Shown here piece after piece: positions 12,133 through 22,123 of a stretch of 64,000 nucleotides of DNA. Positions within the stretch are counted from its first letter, which is position 1. Every line of letters begins with the position of its first letter. Made by a program: the position numbers and the translations under genes. The stretch is from Hydrogenimonas sp. (GTDB lineage: Bacteria; Campylobacterota; Campylobacteria; Campylobacterales; Hydrogenimonadaceae), in contig QNYO01000007.1 of the NCBI GenBank assembly GCA_003978765.1, positions 1 to 64,000 of the forward strand, read 5' to 3'. The notes under the pieces are model-generated. The model worked only from the letters and a program-made list of their open reading frames with translations. It searched no databases and was not told where the DNA came from.

Positions 12133-12138
12133 ATAAAG

Positions 12139-12690
12139 TTATTGACAACGCTTTTTTGTCTCTATCTCAAAGGTGATCTTGATATCTTGCCATGTCTTCC
12201 CTTTATGCAGGTCATAACAGGCTTTATTAATACTCTGCAAAGCAGGAAGCATCTCAAAATCACCAAGATCCAGATACCCCTCTGCTTCAATACGATTCTC
12301 TTCACGTACGAGTTTCATCGGAATAGTCTTAGAGATACCATTCATCTCAATTTCTACATCAGCAATATCTTTGTGAAGACTCTTAATTTCAGCAGAGATT
12401 GTTTTTACCCCTTGAACATCGAAGAAAAACTTGACAAGTTTTGCATCACGTGCACGATTTTTAGAGTAGATCGTTGCCGTATCAATCGTAACATGTGCTC
12501 CTTCTAAGAGTGCATCAACTGTTTGATCGGGGCGTGCTTGCAGTTTAATCCCATGAAAGGTTCCACCAACAGCCACTCTTAAAGGTGTCTTATAAGCACT
12601 CCACGCTACTCCAATATCTTTAACACTGTATCGACACTCTCCTGCAAACAGGGCAGTTGCAACCATCACCCCCATCACCATCGCTCTCAT
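12139..12690 (-). CDS. YceI-like periplasmic protein
   Basis: Signal peptide and lipocalin-like repeats typical of the YceI family. Confidence 0.6.
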   Translation of the reverse strand: MRAMVMGVMVATALFAGECRYSVKDIGVAWSAYKTPLRVAVGGTFHGIKLQARPDQTVDALLEGAHVTIDTATIYSKNRARDAKLVKFFFDVQGVKTISAEIKSLHKDIADVEIEMNGISKTIPMKLVREENRIEAEGYLDLGDFEMLPALQSINKACYDLHKGKTWQDIKITFEIETKKRCQ

Positions 12691-12762
12691 ACACTTCTCC
12701 TACCGTTTAATATTGCGCTATCATATCAAAATCTGTCACAATAAAGCCATTAATTAGAAAAA

Positions 12763-14619
12763 TTAATCAAATGGCATCGTCTCCTGTCCAATCTCAAGGT
12801 AACGTGACCAGTAGTGATCCACAAAAGCACGCACCGTATCGTTTTTAGGTAGCCAAACCCCATCAACCTTCTCAACATAACTGGCTAAAAATTCACTGGC
12901 ATCCCGTTTAGGAAGATAGAACTCATGCGCCAATCGAATATAGCGTGCTTGATAGAGTGCTTTCTGTTTTCGGTAGGCCTCTTCACTCAAATCGATCGAA
13001 AGTTTTCCCGCTTCAAAGCGCAATACACCCGCTTCAAAGAGAATATCAAGGTGTAAAAGCCCCTCAACATAGTAAGGCTCCACCTCACCTGTCTTACGCC
13101 AACTCATCAGACTTACAGCACGTGCCACGGTATCGCGTAGCACCTCCTCTTTGAGTGCCCCATCTTCATGCATAAAGAAAGCCATGAGTCCGCCAACTGT
13201 CGCCTTAAACTCTTCGACATTCTTGTAGTTGCCACTCCCATTCATTTGGGTCTCAGTATCATCATCGACCCAAAGGATATGCCCATACTCATGACCAATG
13301 GTCGTAATTTCATACACTTTATGCCACAACTCAGATTGCTCAAACATGATGTTACGCTGATGAAGAACAAAGTCGTCACCAAAGGTTTCACGGGCAATAC
13401 GCATCACAGGTCGTGCCTTCTTACTCTCAAGGACATTATCAGCAAAGGCAAAAATCTTTTTACCAAGCTCTCGACTCACCTCGGTATCGTTCGGAACAAC
13501 CTGTGCGGAAAAGAGTCCTTGAAACTCTGCCCCATAAAAGAGGGCTGGTACACCAATATAGAGTTGGGTTCGCTCCACCTGTTTGGCACAGTTTTCATGG
13601 ACGCGTTGTGCCTCTTCACCAAACTCTTGTGCCAAAGCTTCCGACATCGCACGGATCTGTTCTGGGATCTTCGTCTCTTGCATCAATTTTGGCGAAGCAA
13701 GCCGTACATCCCACTCCAAAGCGACAGCTTTGCGGTAGTGATCTTCATAATATTCGAGTGGATGACCAATCTGAATCGGTGATGTAATCGCCATCCATTT
13801 GCGATCAACCTCCGCCCACTTCTTAATCAACCCCTCAATCTCTGTATGTGAAAAGGCATCAATCAGTGCATCGATATAGGCAAGCCACGCACTCTGCTGT
13901 CCAAAAACCTCATCCTCCATCTGTGCCAAAACACCACGCATATTCTCCAGTCTGTTGACCACATCCTGAACTTCCATACGGAAGGCTTTGGCATATGGAA
14001 CACTCTTATACCCTTTGCGTGTCTTTTTAAGTACCGAATAGCAACGGTCACCCACACACCCCTCTTCACGCAAGTCAAGGAGGTTTTCACTCTCCAACAT
14101 CTCATAAATCTTCTCTTCATCCCCATTGAAGAGTTCAAAGAGTTCACGATTCACCCCATGGATAATATGGGCTGTCCAAGCACTCTGCCAATTGCTCATC
14201 GCTTCACCCACACGATGCGCCTCTTTGAGCACCTCACGATAAAAGGGTGTTAAGAGTGCCTCCTCTTCAATCCAATCGAGCAGTTCGAGATGTCGTTTGA
14301 GATAGAAGTCGGCAACCATCTTATAGGCTGTCTCTTTCGCTTCAATAATCGCCTCTTCATCACGCCCCTCTTTTTCAAGCACCTGTGTCAAAGCATCATC
14401 ACGCAATCCAATCAGCCGTGTCAGTGCCGCCATCCGTGTTTCAGGTGTTTCAGGAAGCTCAAGACGTCGCAAAAAATCACCCACCCACGCTTCTGCTTCG
14501 GCATGACCACTATCGAGCAGATTGTAGTAACTGCCCAACTGCTTCTCTCTTCGCAGGATCTCATCATAGACCCGTTGAAGATCCTCCATAAAGATCTCTT
14601 GATATAGACTATTTTGCAT
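12763..14619 (-). CDS. ciaB: CiaB-family protein with HEYGH metallopeptidase-like motif
   Basis: 618 aa, size and features of Campylobacter CiaB; HEYGHILW followed by NVEEFKATVGG. Confidence 0.75.
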   Translation of the reverse strand: MQNSLYQEIFMEDLQRVYDEILRREKQLGSYYNLLDSGHAEAEAWVGDFLRRLELPETPETRMAALTRLIGLRDDALTQVLEKEGRDEEAIIEAKETAYKMVADFYLKRHLELLDWIEEEALLTPFYREVLKEAHRVGEAMSNWQSAWTAHIIHGVNRELFELFNGDEEKIYEMLESENLLDLREEGCVGDRCYSVLKKTRKGYKSVPYAKAFRMEVQDVVNRLENMRGVLAQMEDEVFGQQSAWLAYIDALIDAFSHTEIEGLIKKWAEVDRKWMAITSPIQIGHPLEYYEDHYRKAVALEWDVRLASPKLMQETKIPEQIRAMSEALAQEFGEEAQRVHENCAKQVERTQLYIGVPALFYGAEFQGLFSAQVVPNDTEVSRELGKKIFAFADNVLESKKARPVMRIARETFGDDFVLHQRNIMFEQSELWHKVYEITTIGHEYGHILWVDDDTETQMNGSGNYKNVEEFKATVGGLMAFFMHEDGALKEEVLRDTVARAVSLMSWRKTGEVEPYYVEGLLHLDILFEAGVLRFEAGKLSIDLSEEAYRKQKALYQARYIRLAHEFYLPKRDASEFLASYVEKVDGVWLPKNDTVRAFVDHYWSRYLEIGQETMPFD

Positions 14620-14652
14620 CTGCTATTCCTCTCCCCTTTATATCTTCATAAA

Positions 14653-15255
14653 CTATCTTTTTAGACTTCTTAGCATCTCAATAATTGGTTTGGCCAATGC
14701 CAATGCTTTGCTTCGATGTGAAAGCTCTCTTTTGATGGCTGGGTCAAGCTCACCAAGTGTCTGATCAAACCCTTCAGGAATAAACATGGGATCGTAACCA
14801 AAACCACCATCCCCTCTTGGTTCATCAATCACTTTACCAAACATCCACCCATGCATCACATACTCTGCTCCAGGTGCAAAGATAGCAATCGCTGCTGTAT
14901 AGTATGCTGGGCTCTCTTTGAGTCCTTTCTCCTTTAACCGCTGTAACAGTTTATTCAAATTCTGCTTATCGGTTGCCCCTTCACCTGCATAGCGTGCACT
15001 ATAGATGCCTGGTTCATTGTTAAGTGCCGGTACTGTAATACCACTATCATCACTAATCACAATCACATCGTCACGACCAAGTTTCTTAAAGATTGTCTCC
15101 GCTTTAATCCGCGCATTTTCAGCAAATGTGGTACCATTCTCTTCAATCTCAAGGGGTCCTAAAATATCACTAAAAGGGATCACATGATCCTCTTCAAAAA
15201 GTGCTTGAATCTCTTTAACTTTTCCCTTATTTGAGGTAGCAAGTACTATTTCCAT
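14653..15255 (-). CDS. rdgB: Non-canonical purine NTP pyrophosphatase (RdgB/HAM1)
   Basis: [32 protein letters not shown] motifs. Confidence 0.95.
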   Translation of the reverse strand: MEIVLATSNKGKVKEIQALFEEDHVIPFSDILGPLEIEENGTTFAENARIKAETIFKKLGRDDVIVISDDSGITVPALNNEPGIYSARYAGEGATDKQNLNKLLQRLKEKGLKESPAYYTAAIAIFAPGAEYVMHGWMFGKVIDEPRGDGGFGYDPMFIPEGFDQTLGELDPAIKRELSHRSKALALAKPIIEMLRSLKR

Positions 15256-15364
15256 CTCTTTACGACCTTTTTATATAGTTATGAAAAATTACAAAATAAA
15301 TTTTACACATTAGACATGCTAATTGATGTATAATTTTGTCGAAATTTTACCATAAGGATCTATC

Positions 15365-16693
15365 GTGAAGGAGATTTTCAAAAAGGTACTCCCTTTAAGT
15401 CTCATCGTTGCTTTGAGATTTTTTGGTCTCTTCATTGTACTCTCAGTACTTTCACAGTATGCGATTGAGCTACCAGGTGGTACAGCACTGCTTGCTGGTG
15501 TGGCAGTCGGTGGTTATGCTCTCACACAAGCGGTTTTACAAGTACCGTTTGGTGTCATGAGCGATAAGATCGGTCGTAAGAAGACGCTACTAATTGGTCT
15601 GCTCATCTTTGCTGCAGGCTCTGTAATCAGTGCCATTGCAGACAATATCTATATCCTTCTACTTGGCCGATTCTTACAGGGTGCAGGTGCAATCGGTTCG
15701 GTTGTGACTGCGATGATTTCCGACCATGTCCGTGAAGATCAGCGTGCACATGCGATGGCTGTTATGGGTATGACGATTGCGATGAGTTTTGCGGCTGCGA
15801 TGATTATTGGACCAATTATCGGTGGTATCTACTCAGTTAGCCTACTCTTTTGGATGACTGCCATCTTAGCCCTTCTTGCCTTGGCAATCCTCTTTACTGC
15901 TGTACCAGAACCACCAAAAATTATCCATAGTTACTCTGAGGAGGAGGCAAAGATTAAACATGTCTTTAAAGATAAAGATTTAGTGCGCATGTATATCACC
16001 TTCCTCTTTCATAGCTCAACTATGGCCATCGCCTTTTTCCTCATTCCAGTTGTGATGAAACAGAAGTTTGGTATGGGTCCAGAGACCTACTGGAAAGTCT
16101 ATCTACCTGCTGTCTTCTTCGGTATCATGGCAATGGGTCCAGCAGCGGTCTTTGGTGAAAAGTATGGCAAAGGGAAACAGGTCTTTTTGATCTCTATTGC
16201 ATTTATTGCTGTGGCATTTATTTTGATGGGATGGAGCAACTCGATTCTTTGGTTTGGCGTGGGTGCCACCTTCTTCTTTATCGGCTTTAATATGTTCGAA
16301 CCACTCTTGCAAAGCTTTGTCAGCAAATTTGCGAAAGTCCACCAAAAGGGTGCAGCACTCGGTGTAGCCAACACATTTGCCTATATCGGTATCTTTTTAG
16401 GTGGTGCGATCGGCGGTTGGCTCTATCAACACTTTGGCGCAAGTGGTATTGCAACCTTTGTGCTCATCGTTTCAATCTTCTGGGCAGCTTGGATCTATAC
16501 AATGCGCAATCCTGGGGTACGTGATAACCTATTCTTGCCATTTAAAACATATGATAAGACAAAAGTTGATGGTCTTAAAATGGTCAATGGTGTCACCGAC
16601 TTCTATCTCAATGAGACTGAAGAGATCATCGTGGTCAAATTTGACAAAGAGATTGTCACAGCCGACGTCATTAAAACCTTCCTTCAAAAGTAA
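15365..16693 (+). CDS. MFS transporter
   Basis: 12 TM pattern, GVMSDKIGRKKTL motif A, small C-terminal soluble domain (YajR-like). Confidence 0.85.
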   Translation: MKEIFKKVLPLSLIVALRFFGLFIVLSVLSQYAIELPGGTALLAGVAVGGYALTQAVLQVPFGVMSDKIGRKKTLLIGLLIFAAGSVISAIADNIYILLLGRFLQGAGAIGSVVTAMISDHVREDQRAHAMAVMGMTIAMSFAAAMIIGPIIGGIYSVSLLFWMTAILALLALAILFTAVPEPPKIIHSYSEEEAKIKHVFKDKDLVRMYITFLFHSSTMAIAFFLIPVVMKQKFGMGPETYWKVYLPAVFFGIMAMGPAAVFGEKYGKGKQVFLISIAFIAVAFILMGWSNSILWFGVGATFFFIGFNMFEPLLQSFVSKFAKVHQKGAALGVANTFAYIGIFLGGAIGGWLYQHFGASGIATFVLIVSIFWAAWIYTMRNPGVRDNLFLPFKTYDKTKVDGLKMVNGVTDFYLNETEEIIVVKFDKEIVTADVIKTFLQK

Positions 16694-16707
16694 CACCACT
16701 CCATACC

Positions 16708-16743
16708 ATCCCTCTCTGTACACTTTATGTGTCAGAGAGGGAT
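16708..16743 (+). terminator. Strong stem-loop after MFS gene
   Basis: ATCCCTCTCTG...CAGAGAGGGAT. Confidence 0.6.
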
Positions 16744-16837
16744 CTTCACAATCCATCAATCTCTCTTTCAATCTACTAATAAAAGATTTATTTTTTGAAA
16801 GATATAATTAAAACATCTATTAAATAAAGGTATTAAA

Positions 16838-17389
16838 ATGAATTTTAAAGTATTGCTGGCTCTGCTAACACTCCTTCAACTACACCTCTTTGCACTTGAT
16901 GATATAAGTGCCATTCCTGAGTCTCAAAAAAAGGTTGTTGATAGCATTATTCTCAAATTAGACACACCCAATACCCAAAAAGTTCGTAAAATCATTCTTG
17001 AACAGCTTCAACCCTTTTTTGAAAAAGATTGGTCAGCCCATTGGGTCACCAACTATACAGCAGCCAATAGCAAAATCGAAAAGAGTGATACAAAATTTGT
17101 AGATGTCATGATCTACAACAATGAGAGAGTGACCAATATCAACTTTATCTTCTTTAAAAAAGAGAGACAACTTGTTATCCATATTAAACAGTATATTGAG
17201 GGTCAATCTGACAATATTCTAAAACTCTACAATAAGACCAAAAAGAATCCAGACTATGAGCGTGAAAATGAGACCGACCACTATGCCTACTTTACAAAAA
17301 AAGGGTATATGGATGTCAATGTCTATCATATCAAATCCCCTTGTGGCATGGTCATTTATGAATCCACAGAGTTTAAAGATATTGAATAA
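16838..17389 (+). CDS. Secreted hypothetical protein
   Basis: Signal peptide MNFKVLLALLTLLQLHLFA; no family recognised. Confidence 0.6.
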   Translation: MNFKVLLALLTLLQLHLFALDDISAIPESQKKVVDSIILKLDTPNTQKVRKIILEQLQPFFEKDWSAHWVTNYTAANSKIEKSDTKFVDVMIYNNERVTNINFIFFKKERQLVIHIKQYIEGQSDNILKLYNKTKKNPDYERENETDHYAYFTKKGYMDVNVYHIKSPCGMVIYESTEFKDIE

Positions 17390-17482
17390 GGGATGGAGTG
17401 TATCGATCCTGCAAAAAGGTTATGAATTATCAATTGATTTTTTTCCTTAAATACCCTATAATCGTGCAAAAAAGTTAATTCC

Positions 17483-18031
17483 ATGCAGGTGAAACAGTAT
17501 AGTGTCAAAGTCTTTGAAGTTACCATTGAAAATGAGGAGGAGTTTTTAGCCTTTGCACGTAAAAATAGTCTCTTACTCAAACGCTATCTACTCCTTCTTA
17601 AAGGTGATGTCACACCAACCATTGAGGCTTTTTTAGAAGAGGAAGAGATCGCTTTTACACATAATCTCTCCCTCCAACCACCCAATGACAAACCCCAACA
17701 CTTTACAAAGCAGAGTGGTTTAAGAATTATCGATCAACTGGTACGGAGTGGGCAAGAGATTATTGAAAAGCGTGACCTACTTGTTCTTAAGAGGGTCAAT
17801 AGTGGTGCAACCGTCCATACAGATGGCAACTTTATTGCCCTCTCATCAATTGATGGCCATATTGAGTGTAATGGCGACTTTATGCTTTTGAAACCTTCAT
17901 CCAAAGCATCCATTATCTTTAATGGAGTGGACATCTCTGAAGCGATGGATGAAGAGATCTTTTATAAAATACGTCTTGAAAATAATGAGATTCTCATATC
18001 AAAATATGCAAAGGATATTCAATGGGCATAG
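17483..18031 (+). CDS. minC: Septum site-determining protein MinC
   Basis: C-terminal beta-helix (VNSGATVHTDGNFIALSSIDGHIECNGDFM), overlaps minD. Confidence 0.9.
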   Translation: MQVKQYSVKVFEVTIENEEEFLAFARKNSLLLKRYLLLLKGDVTPTIEAFLEEEEIAFTHNLSLQPPNDKPQHFTKQSGLRIIDQLVRSGQEIIEKRDLLVLKRVNSGATVHTDGNFIALSSIDGHIECNGDFMLLKPSSKASIIFNGVDISEAMDEEIFYKIRLENNEILISKYAKDIQWA

Positions 18032-18837
18032 TATTTGCAGTGATTAGTGGTAAAGGGGGCGTTGGAAAGACGACCACCTCTGCCAACCTTGCCATCGGTA
18101 CAGCTATCGAAGGTAAAAAGACCGTTGTCGTCGATTTTGATATTGGACAACGCAACCTTGACATGATTTTAGGTCTTGAGAATCGTGTTGTTTATGATAT
18201 TACCAATGTAATGGATGGAGATGCCACCCTCTCACAAGCACTCATTAAAGATAAGCGTCAAGAGAACCTCTACTTTCTTGCAGCATCCCAAACCAAAGAT
18301 AAGTCGGTTCTTGATCGCGAAAAGGTTAAAAAACTGATCGATCAACTCAAAGAGGAGTTTGACTACATCTTCCTCGACTCGCCTGCTGGTATTGAGGGTG
18401 GATTTGAACATACGATTCTCTATGCTGACAATGTGATTGTCGTTGTCAATCCAGAGGTCTCTTCGATTCGTGATGCCGACCGTGTCATTGGATTGGTCGA
18501 TGCCAAGAGCCATAAAGCGAAAGAGGGAGAGAGGGTTGGCAAGTTTTTGGTTATTACCCGTATCGATCCTGATCTGATTGAAAAGGGAGAGATGATCTCA
18601 ACCGAAGATATTCTTGATATTCTCTCTATCAATCTATTGGGAAAAGTGCCTGAGGATAAACGTGTCATCGATGCTTCAAACACTGGTAAACCTGTGATTT
18701 TGCATGAATCTTCACCAGCTGGTGAAGCCTACAGCCGTATTGCCAAACGTCTTTGTGGTATCGATGTCCCATTTGTCGATGTGGAATCACCTGAAGTACG
18801 AGGATTCCTTCAAAAAATAACAGGACTCTTCAAATGA
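18022..18837 (+). CDS. minD: Septum site-determining ATPase MinD
   Basis: Deviant Walker A SGKGGVGKTT. Confidence 0.97.
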   Translation: MGIVFAVISGKGGVGKTTTSANLAIGTAIEGKKTVVVDFDIGQRNLDMILGLENRVVYDITNVMDGDATLSQALIKDKRQENLYFLAASQTKDKSVLDREKVKKLIDQLKEEFDYIFLDSPAGIEGGFEHTILYADNVIVVVNPEVSSIRDADRVIGLVDAKSHKAKEGERVGKFLVITRIDPDLIEKGEMISTEDILDILSINLLGKVPEDKRVIDASNTGKPVILHESSPAGEAYSRIAKRLCGIDVPFVDVESPEVRGFLQKITGLFK

Positions 18838-19073
18838 GCTGGTTTGGAAATCTTTTTAAAAAAGAGACAACAAGTGCCCATATTGCAAAAGATCGGTTGA
18901 TGATTGCGATTGCGACCGATCGCCAAAATAGTCTCATTCCCAATATGGATGAGATGCGTGCAGAGATTATTCGTGTCCTTGAAAAGTATATCTGTATCAA
19001 TGATATTGAGATCAAAAAAGAGAATAAAGGTGAAGTTGATCTCCTAGAGATTGAAGTGATTATGAAAAAGTAG
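18834..19073 (+). CDS. minE: Cell division topological specificity factor MinE
   Basis: 79 aa, immediately after minD, DRLMIAIATDRQ. Confidence 0.92.
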   Translation: MSWFGNLFKKETTSAHIAKDRLMIAIATDRQNSLIPNMDEMRAEIIRVLEKYICINDIEIKKENKGEVDLLEIEVIMKK

Positions 19074-19091
19074 CAACGTGGTTCGCTCCGT

Positions 19092-20312
19092 TTAACGGAG
19101 CATCACCACACGCACCATCTCACCAGCCTCTTTATCACCCTCCTCTTCGGTTAACCACAAAAGTCCTGTATTGCCAAGTAGATTGGTTAAGATAGCACTA
19201 CTTCCACTCTTTTTGCCCTCAAAGTCACAAAGATATTCACCCCCTTCAAGGCGTAGATTGCATGCTGTAAATTCAGCTTTATTTTTCGCCTTTTTCCGAT
19301 AGCCTTCCAGCAATCTAGCATGCACAACAGGCAGTTGATACGTACGCCCTTGCAGACGATACAGAATCGGTAATACATAGAGGATAAAGGTGACCGTTGA
19401 GGAGTAAGCAAATCCTGGCAGTGCGACAATATATCGATTCTCTTTCTGTGCCACCATGATATGTTGCCCAGGCTTGATGCGTACCCCTTTAAAGATGACC
19501 TCGCACCCCAACTCATCACGAATCACATCTTTAACAAAGTCATAATCGCCAACACTCACACCACCCGTTGTGACAACAATATCCGCACTACGCAGTGCCT
19601 CTTTCATCGCAGAGGTGATGACCGAACGCTCATCGTGGACACTCCCCAACTGTATCGGTTCACCACCATGCTGTTTCACCAAAGCTTCAAGAGTATAGTT
19701 ATTGGAACTTCGTATCTGTGCAGGGTTGTCACTGCATGCACCAAGCTCTAATACTTCACTTCCTGTGGCAAGAATCGCTACTTTTGGCTTTTGAACAACC
19801 AGTGGTGCAACCACATTGAGGCTTGCCATCACACCCACTTCAGCAAAACCGATCGTCTCTCCCTTTTTGACAAGCACGTCACCCTTTTTAAAATTCTCTC
19901 CAACAGGGCGTACCGCAAAACCTTCTGGAACAGGTTCATCAATCGTAATCCCACCATCTTTTACTGTCACATTTTCGATAGGGATCAGCGTATCGGCACC
20001 TTCTGGCATCAAGGCACCCGTAAAGGTTTTAATCGCTGTACCAGGGACAACACGCAACCCCTCTGTATCACTACCTGCTGGATTCTCTTCAATAATCTCC
20101 AAACGACCCTCTGCTTGATTTTTACCAATAATTGCATAGCCATCCATCGCCGATGTCGGATAATGCGGTGAATTCTCTTGTGCCACAATATCTTCAGCCA
20201 AAACACGACCAACAGCATCGGGTAGATAGACCTTTTCAACGCCTACAGGCTCAATCTGCAAACTATCCATCTTCTCCATCGATGCTTCAAATGAGATAAA
20301 TGCCATCCTCAC
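19092..20312 (-). CDS. moeA: Molybdopterin molybdenumtransferase
   Basis: TTGGVSVGDYDFVK, SAMDGYAI, GSEVLELG motifs. Confidence 0.95.
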   Translation of the reverse strand: MRMAFISFEASMEKMDSLQIEPVGVEKVYLPDAVGRVLAEDIVAQENSPHYPTSAMDGYAIIGKNQAEGRLEIIEENPAGSDTEGLRVVPGTAIKTFTGALMPEGADTLIPIENVTVKDGGITIDEPVPEGFAVRPVGENFKKGDVLVKKGETIGFAEVGVMASLNVVAPLVVQKPKVAILATGSEVLELGACSDNPAQIRSSNNYTLEALVKQHGGEPIQLGSVHDERSVITSAMKEALRSADIVVTTGGVSVGDYDFVKDVIRDELGCEVIFKGVRIKPGQHIMVAQKENRYIVALPGFAYSSTVTFILYVLPILYRLQGRTYQLPVVHARLLEGYRKKAKNKAEFTACNLRLEGGEYLCDFEGKKSGSSAILTNLLGNTGLLWLTEEEGDKEAGEMVRVVMLR

Positions 20313-20755
20313 CCCTCTTTACTTAATAGTCCACTACCCGCCATTGGTGTTGAGCGTTCCGCCGCATAGATGCGCTCTCCATCGATCACATCATATTTCC
20401 AAATCGGGGCATTGGCTTTGAAATCCTCCACAAAAGCATCAAGCATCTCCAGTGCCACACGCCGTTTACGGCTAAAGATGGCACAGGCAAAAGAGGATTT
20501 ATGCACAGGTACATCCCCTTCACTATGCGCCATTGCCAGCAAAGCCCCCTCTTTTGCCAGTTTTGTTTTCCATCCATCAAACCACTGTTCAAGCAGAGGA
20601 CGGTAAATATCGAAACTCAGTGCTTCAATTCCCCCCTCTTCACGAACAGTTCCTACAAAGCTCACCATCGCCCCATAGTTTCTATTATGCTCTGCATTGT
20701 ACCAACGGCTTAAAAGTTGATCGACATCAATTGGACCTTGATAAATGAGTACCAT
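20309..20755 (-). CDS. moaE: Molybdopterin synthase catalytic subunit
   Basis: GAMVSFVGTVRE, AHSEGDVPVHKSS; overlaps moeA. Confidence 0.92.
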   Translation of the reverse strand: MVLIYQGPIDVDQLLSRWYNAEHNRNYGAMVSFVGTVREEGGIEALSFDIYRPLLEQWFDGWKTKLAKEGALLAMAHSEGDVPVHKSSFACAIFSRKRRVALEMLDAFVEDFKANAPIWKYDVIDGERIYAAERSTPMAGSGLLSKEG

Positions 20756-20857
20756 ACCCTATCCACACCTTTCTTTAAAGAATCGAACCAGTATCTTACT
20801 TGTTCAGAAATTCATCAATTTTGCATAGTATCGTATTGAGTTTTTTTGACTTACAGG

Positions 20858-20964
20858 TTTGCAGACTATAAACTCGTAAATCTCTCTTGCAAATCATCTT
20901 ACTTAGCCCTTCTGACTACCCGGACCTTGCGGCTGCAAGTTTGCAGACCGCAAGCTCGTAAATC
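20858..20964. repeat. Pair of 25-bp imperfect direct repeats between moaE and moaD
   Basis: TTTGCAGACTATAAACTCGTAAATC (20858-20882) and TTTGCAGACCGCAAGCTCGTAAATC (20940-20964); 21/25, all four differences transitions. Confidence 0.7.
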
Positions 20965-21005
20965 GCTAAAAATGAGACGCAGGTCTCATTTTTTTAACGC
21001 GATTT
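20960..21005 (-). terminator. Nested hairpin downstream of moaD
   Basis: AAATCGC-t-AAAAATGAGAC-gcag-GTCTCATTTTTTT-aac-GCGATTT overlapping the moaD stop. Confidence 0.7.
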
Positions 21006-21225
21006 ACCCCCCACAAACGGGTGGAAGGAGGCTTATTTTATCACCATCTTTGAGCTCTACATCAAGGCGATTGACCATCGTATCATTCACAGCGACTGCA
21101 CAATTCTCGAGCCACACCTTAATCTCAGGATCCTGCTTTAAAATCTCTGCAACATCGGCAAGTGTTTTGGCATCAATCTCAATCGGCTCTTTGCCAATCG
21201 GTCCCAAAAACTCCACTTTAACCAT
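21004..21225 (-). CDS. moaD: MoaD/ThiS-family sulfur carrier
   Basis: 73 aa ending in PPVCGG (terminal diglycine). Confidence 0.85.
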   Translation of the reverse strand: MVKVEFLGPIGKEPIEIDAKTLADVAEILKQDPEIKVWLENCAVAVNDTMVNRLDVELKDGDKISLLPPVCGG

Positions 21226-21278
21226 AAATTTTCCTCAATTTTTTAGATTGATTATATCATACAGGGTATAATGCCGGT

Positions 21279-21950
21279 ATGATTTTTGGAAAAATAGAAT
21301 ATCTGAACCTTTTACCATTTCACATCTTTCTGAAACGCTATCTTCGCCATAGTAGTGAGAAGAAGGCGTGGCAATTGCGTGGCTCTGTTCCATCGCAAAT
21401 TAACCGGGCATTTATCGCCAAACGGATCGATGCGGCTGTCATCTCTAGTATCAAAAGCCGTCGGTATCGCTGTAGCGATTTTGGCATTGTTGCCGATGGT
21501 GCAGTGCAGAGTGTCCTATTAATCCCTGGTAAGGCACAAACCGACAAAGAGTCAGATACCTCCAATCAACTTGCTAAAGTCTTAGGACTTCAAGGAAAGA
21601 TTATTATTGGCGATAAAGCACTACGCTTTTGGCTCGAACATCCCGATAGTGCCATCGACTTAGCAACCGCTTGGAAAGCACAAGAGGGGCTCCCCTTTGT
21701 CTTTGCACGTCTATGTGCCCATCCACCCCACTGTCAACGCATTCAAAAGATGACCGAAGCCTTCTTTAAAGCACCTCCCAAGATCCCTTACCGTATCCTA
21801 CGTGATGCCGCAGACAAACATGGTCTTACTCCCCGCCAACTCCAAAACTACCTTCAACATATTCACTATAAGCTTGGTTGGCGTGAAAAACGAGCACTTC
21901 ACCGTTTCTTCGCACTCAGCCACACCTACCAACACCCTAAGAAGCGTTAA
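21279..21950 (+). CDS. mqnA: MqnA-like menaquinone biosynthesis (futalosine pathway) protein
   Basis: FGKIEYLNLLPF and the SBP-like fold of MqnA/MqnD. Confidence 0.65.
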   Translation: MIFGKIEYLNLLPFHIFLKRYLRHSSEKKAWQLRGSVPSQINRAFIAKRIDAAVISSIKSRRYRCSDFGIVADGAVQSVLLIPGKAQTDKESDTSNQLAKVLGLQGKIIIGDKALRFWLEHPDSAIDLATAWKAQEGLPFVFARLCAHPPHCQRIQKMTEAFFKAPPKIPYRILRDAADKHGLTPRQLQNYLQHIHYKLGWREKRALHRFFALSHTYQHPKKR

Positions 21951-21959
21951 CACACGCCA

Positions 21960-21979
21960 TTGCACTCTTTTGAGTGCAA
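21960..21979 (+). terminator. Stem-loop after mqnA-like gene
   Basis: TTGCACTC-tttt-GAGTGCAA. Confidence 0.45.
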
Positions 21980-22123
21980 CTATTCACTTTTACTCATTAT
22001 CCAAAAAATAGAAATATATTGTTTTTTTAGATATATAATTATTTTGATATAGCCGTTATCTGTTTGATAAAGAAAAAGTTTATTTAACTTTGGATAAATA
22101 TTGATTGCAATACAATAGGCAAC

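Noticed and set aside
13168-13782. 204-aa plus-strand ORF opposite ciaB
   Set aside because: Antisense to a well-supported gene; other shadow ORFs in the same place.
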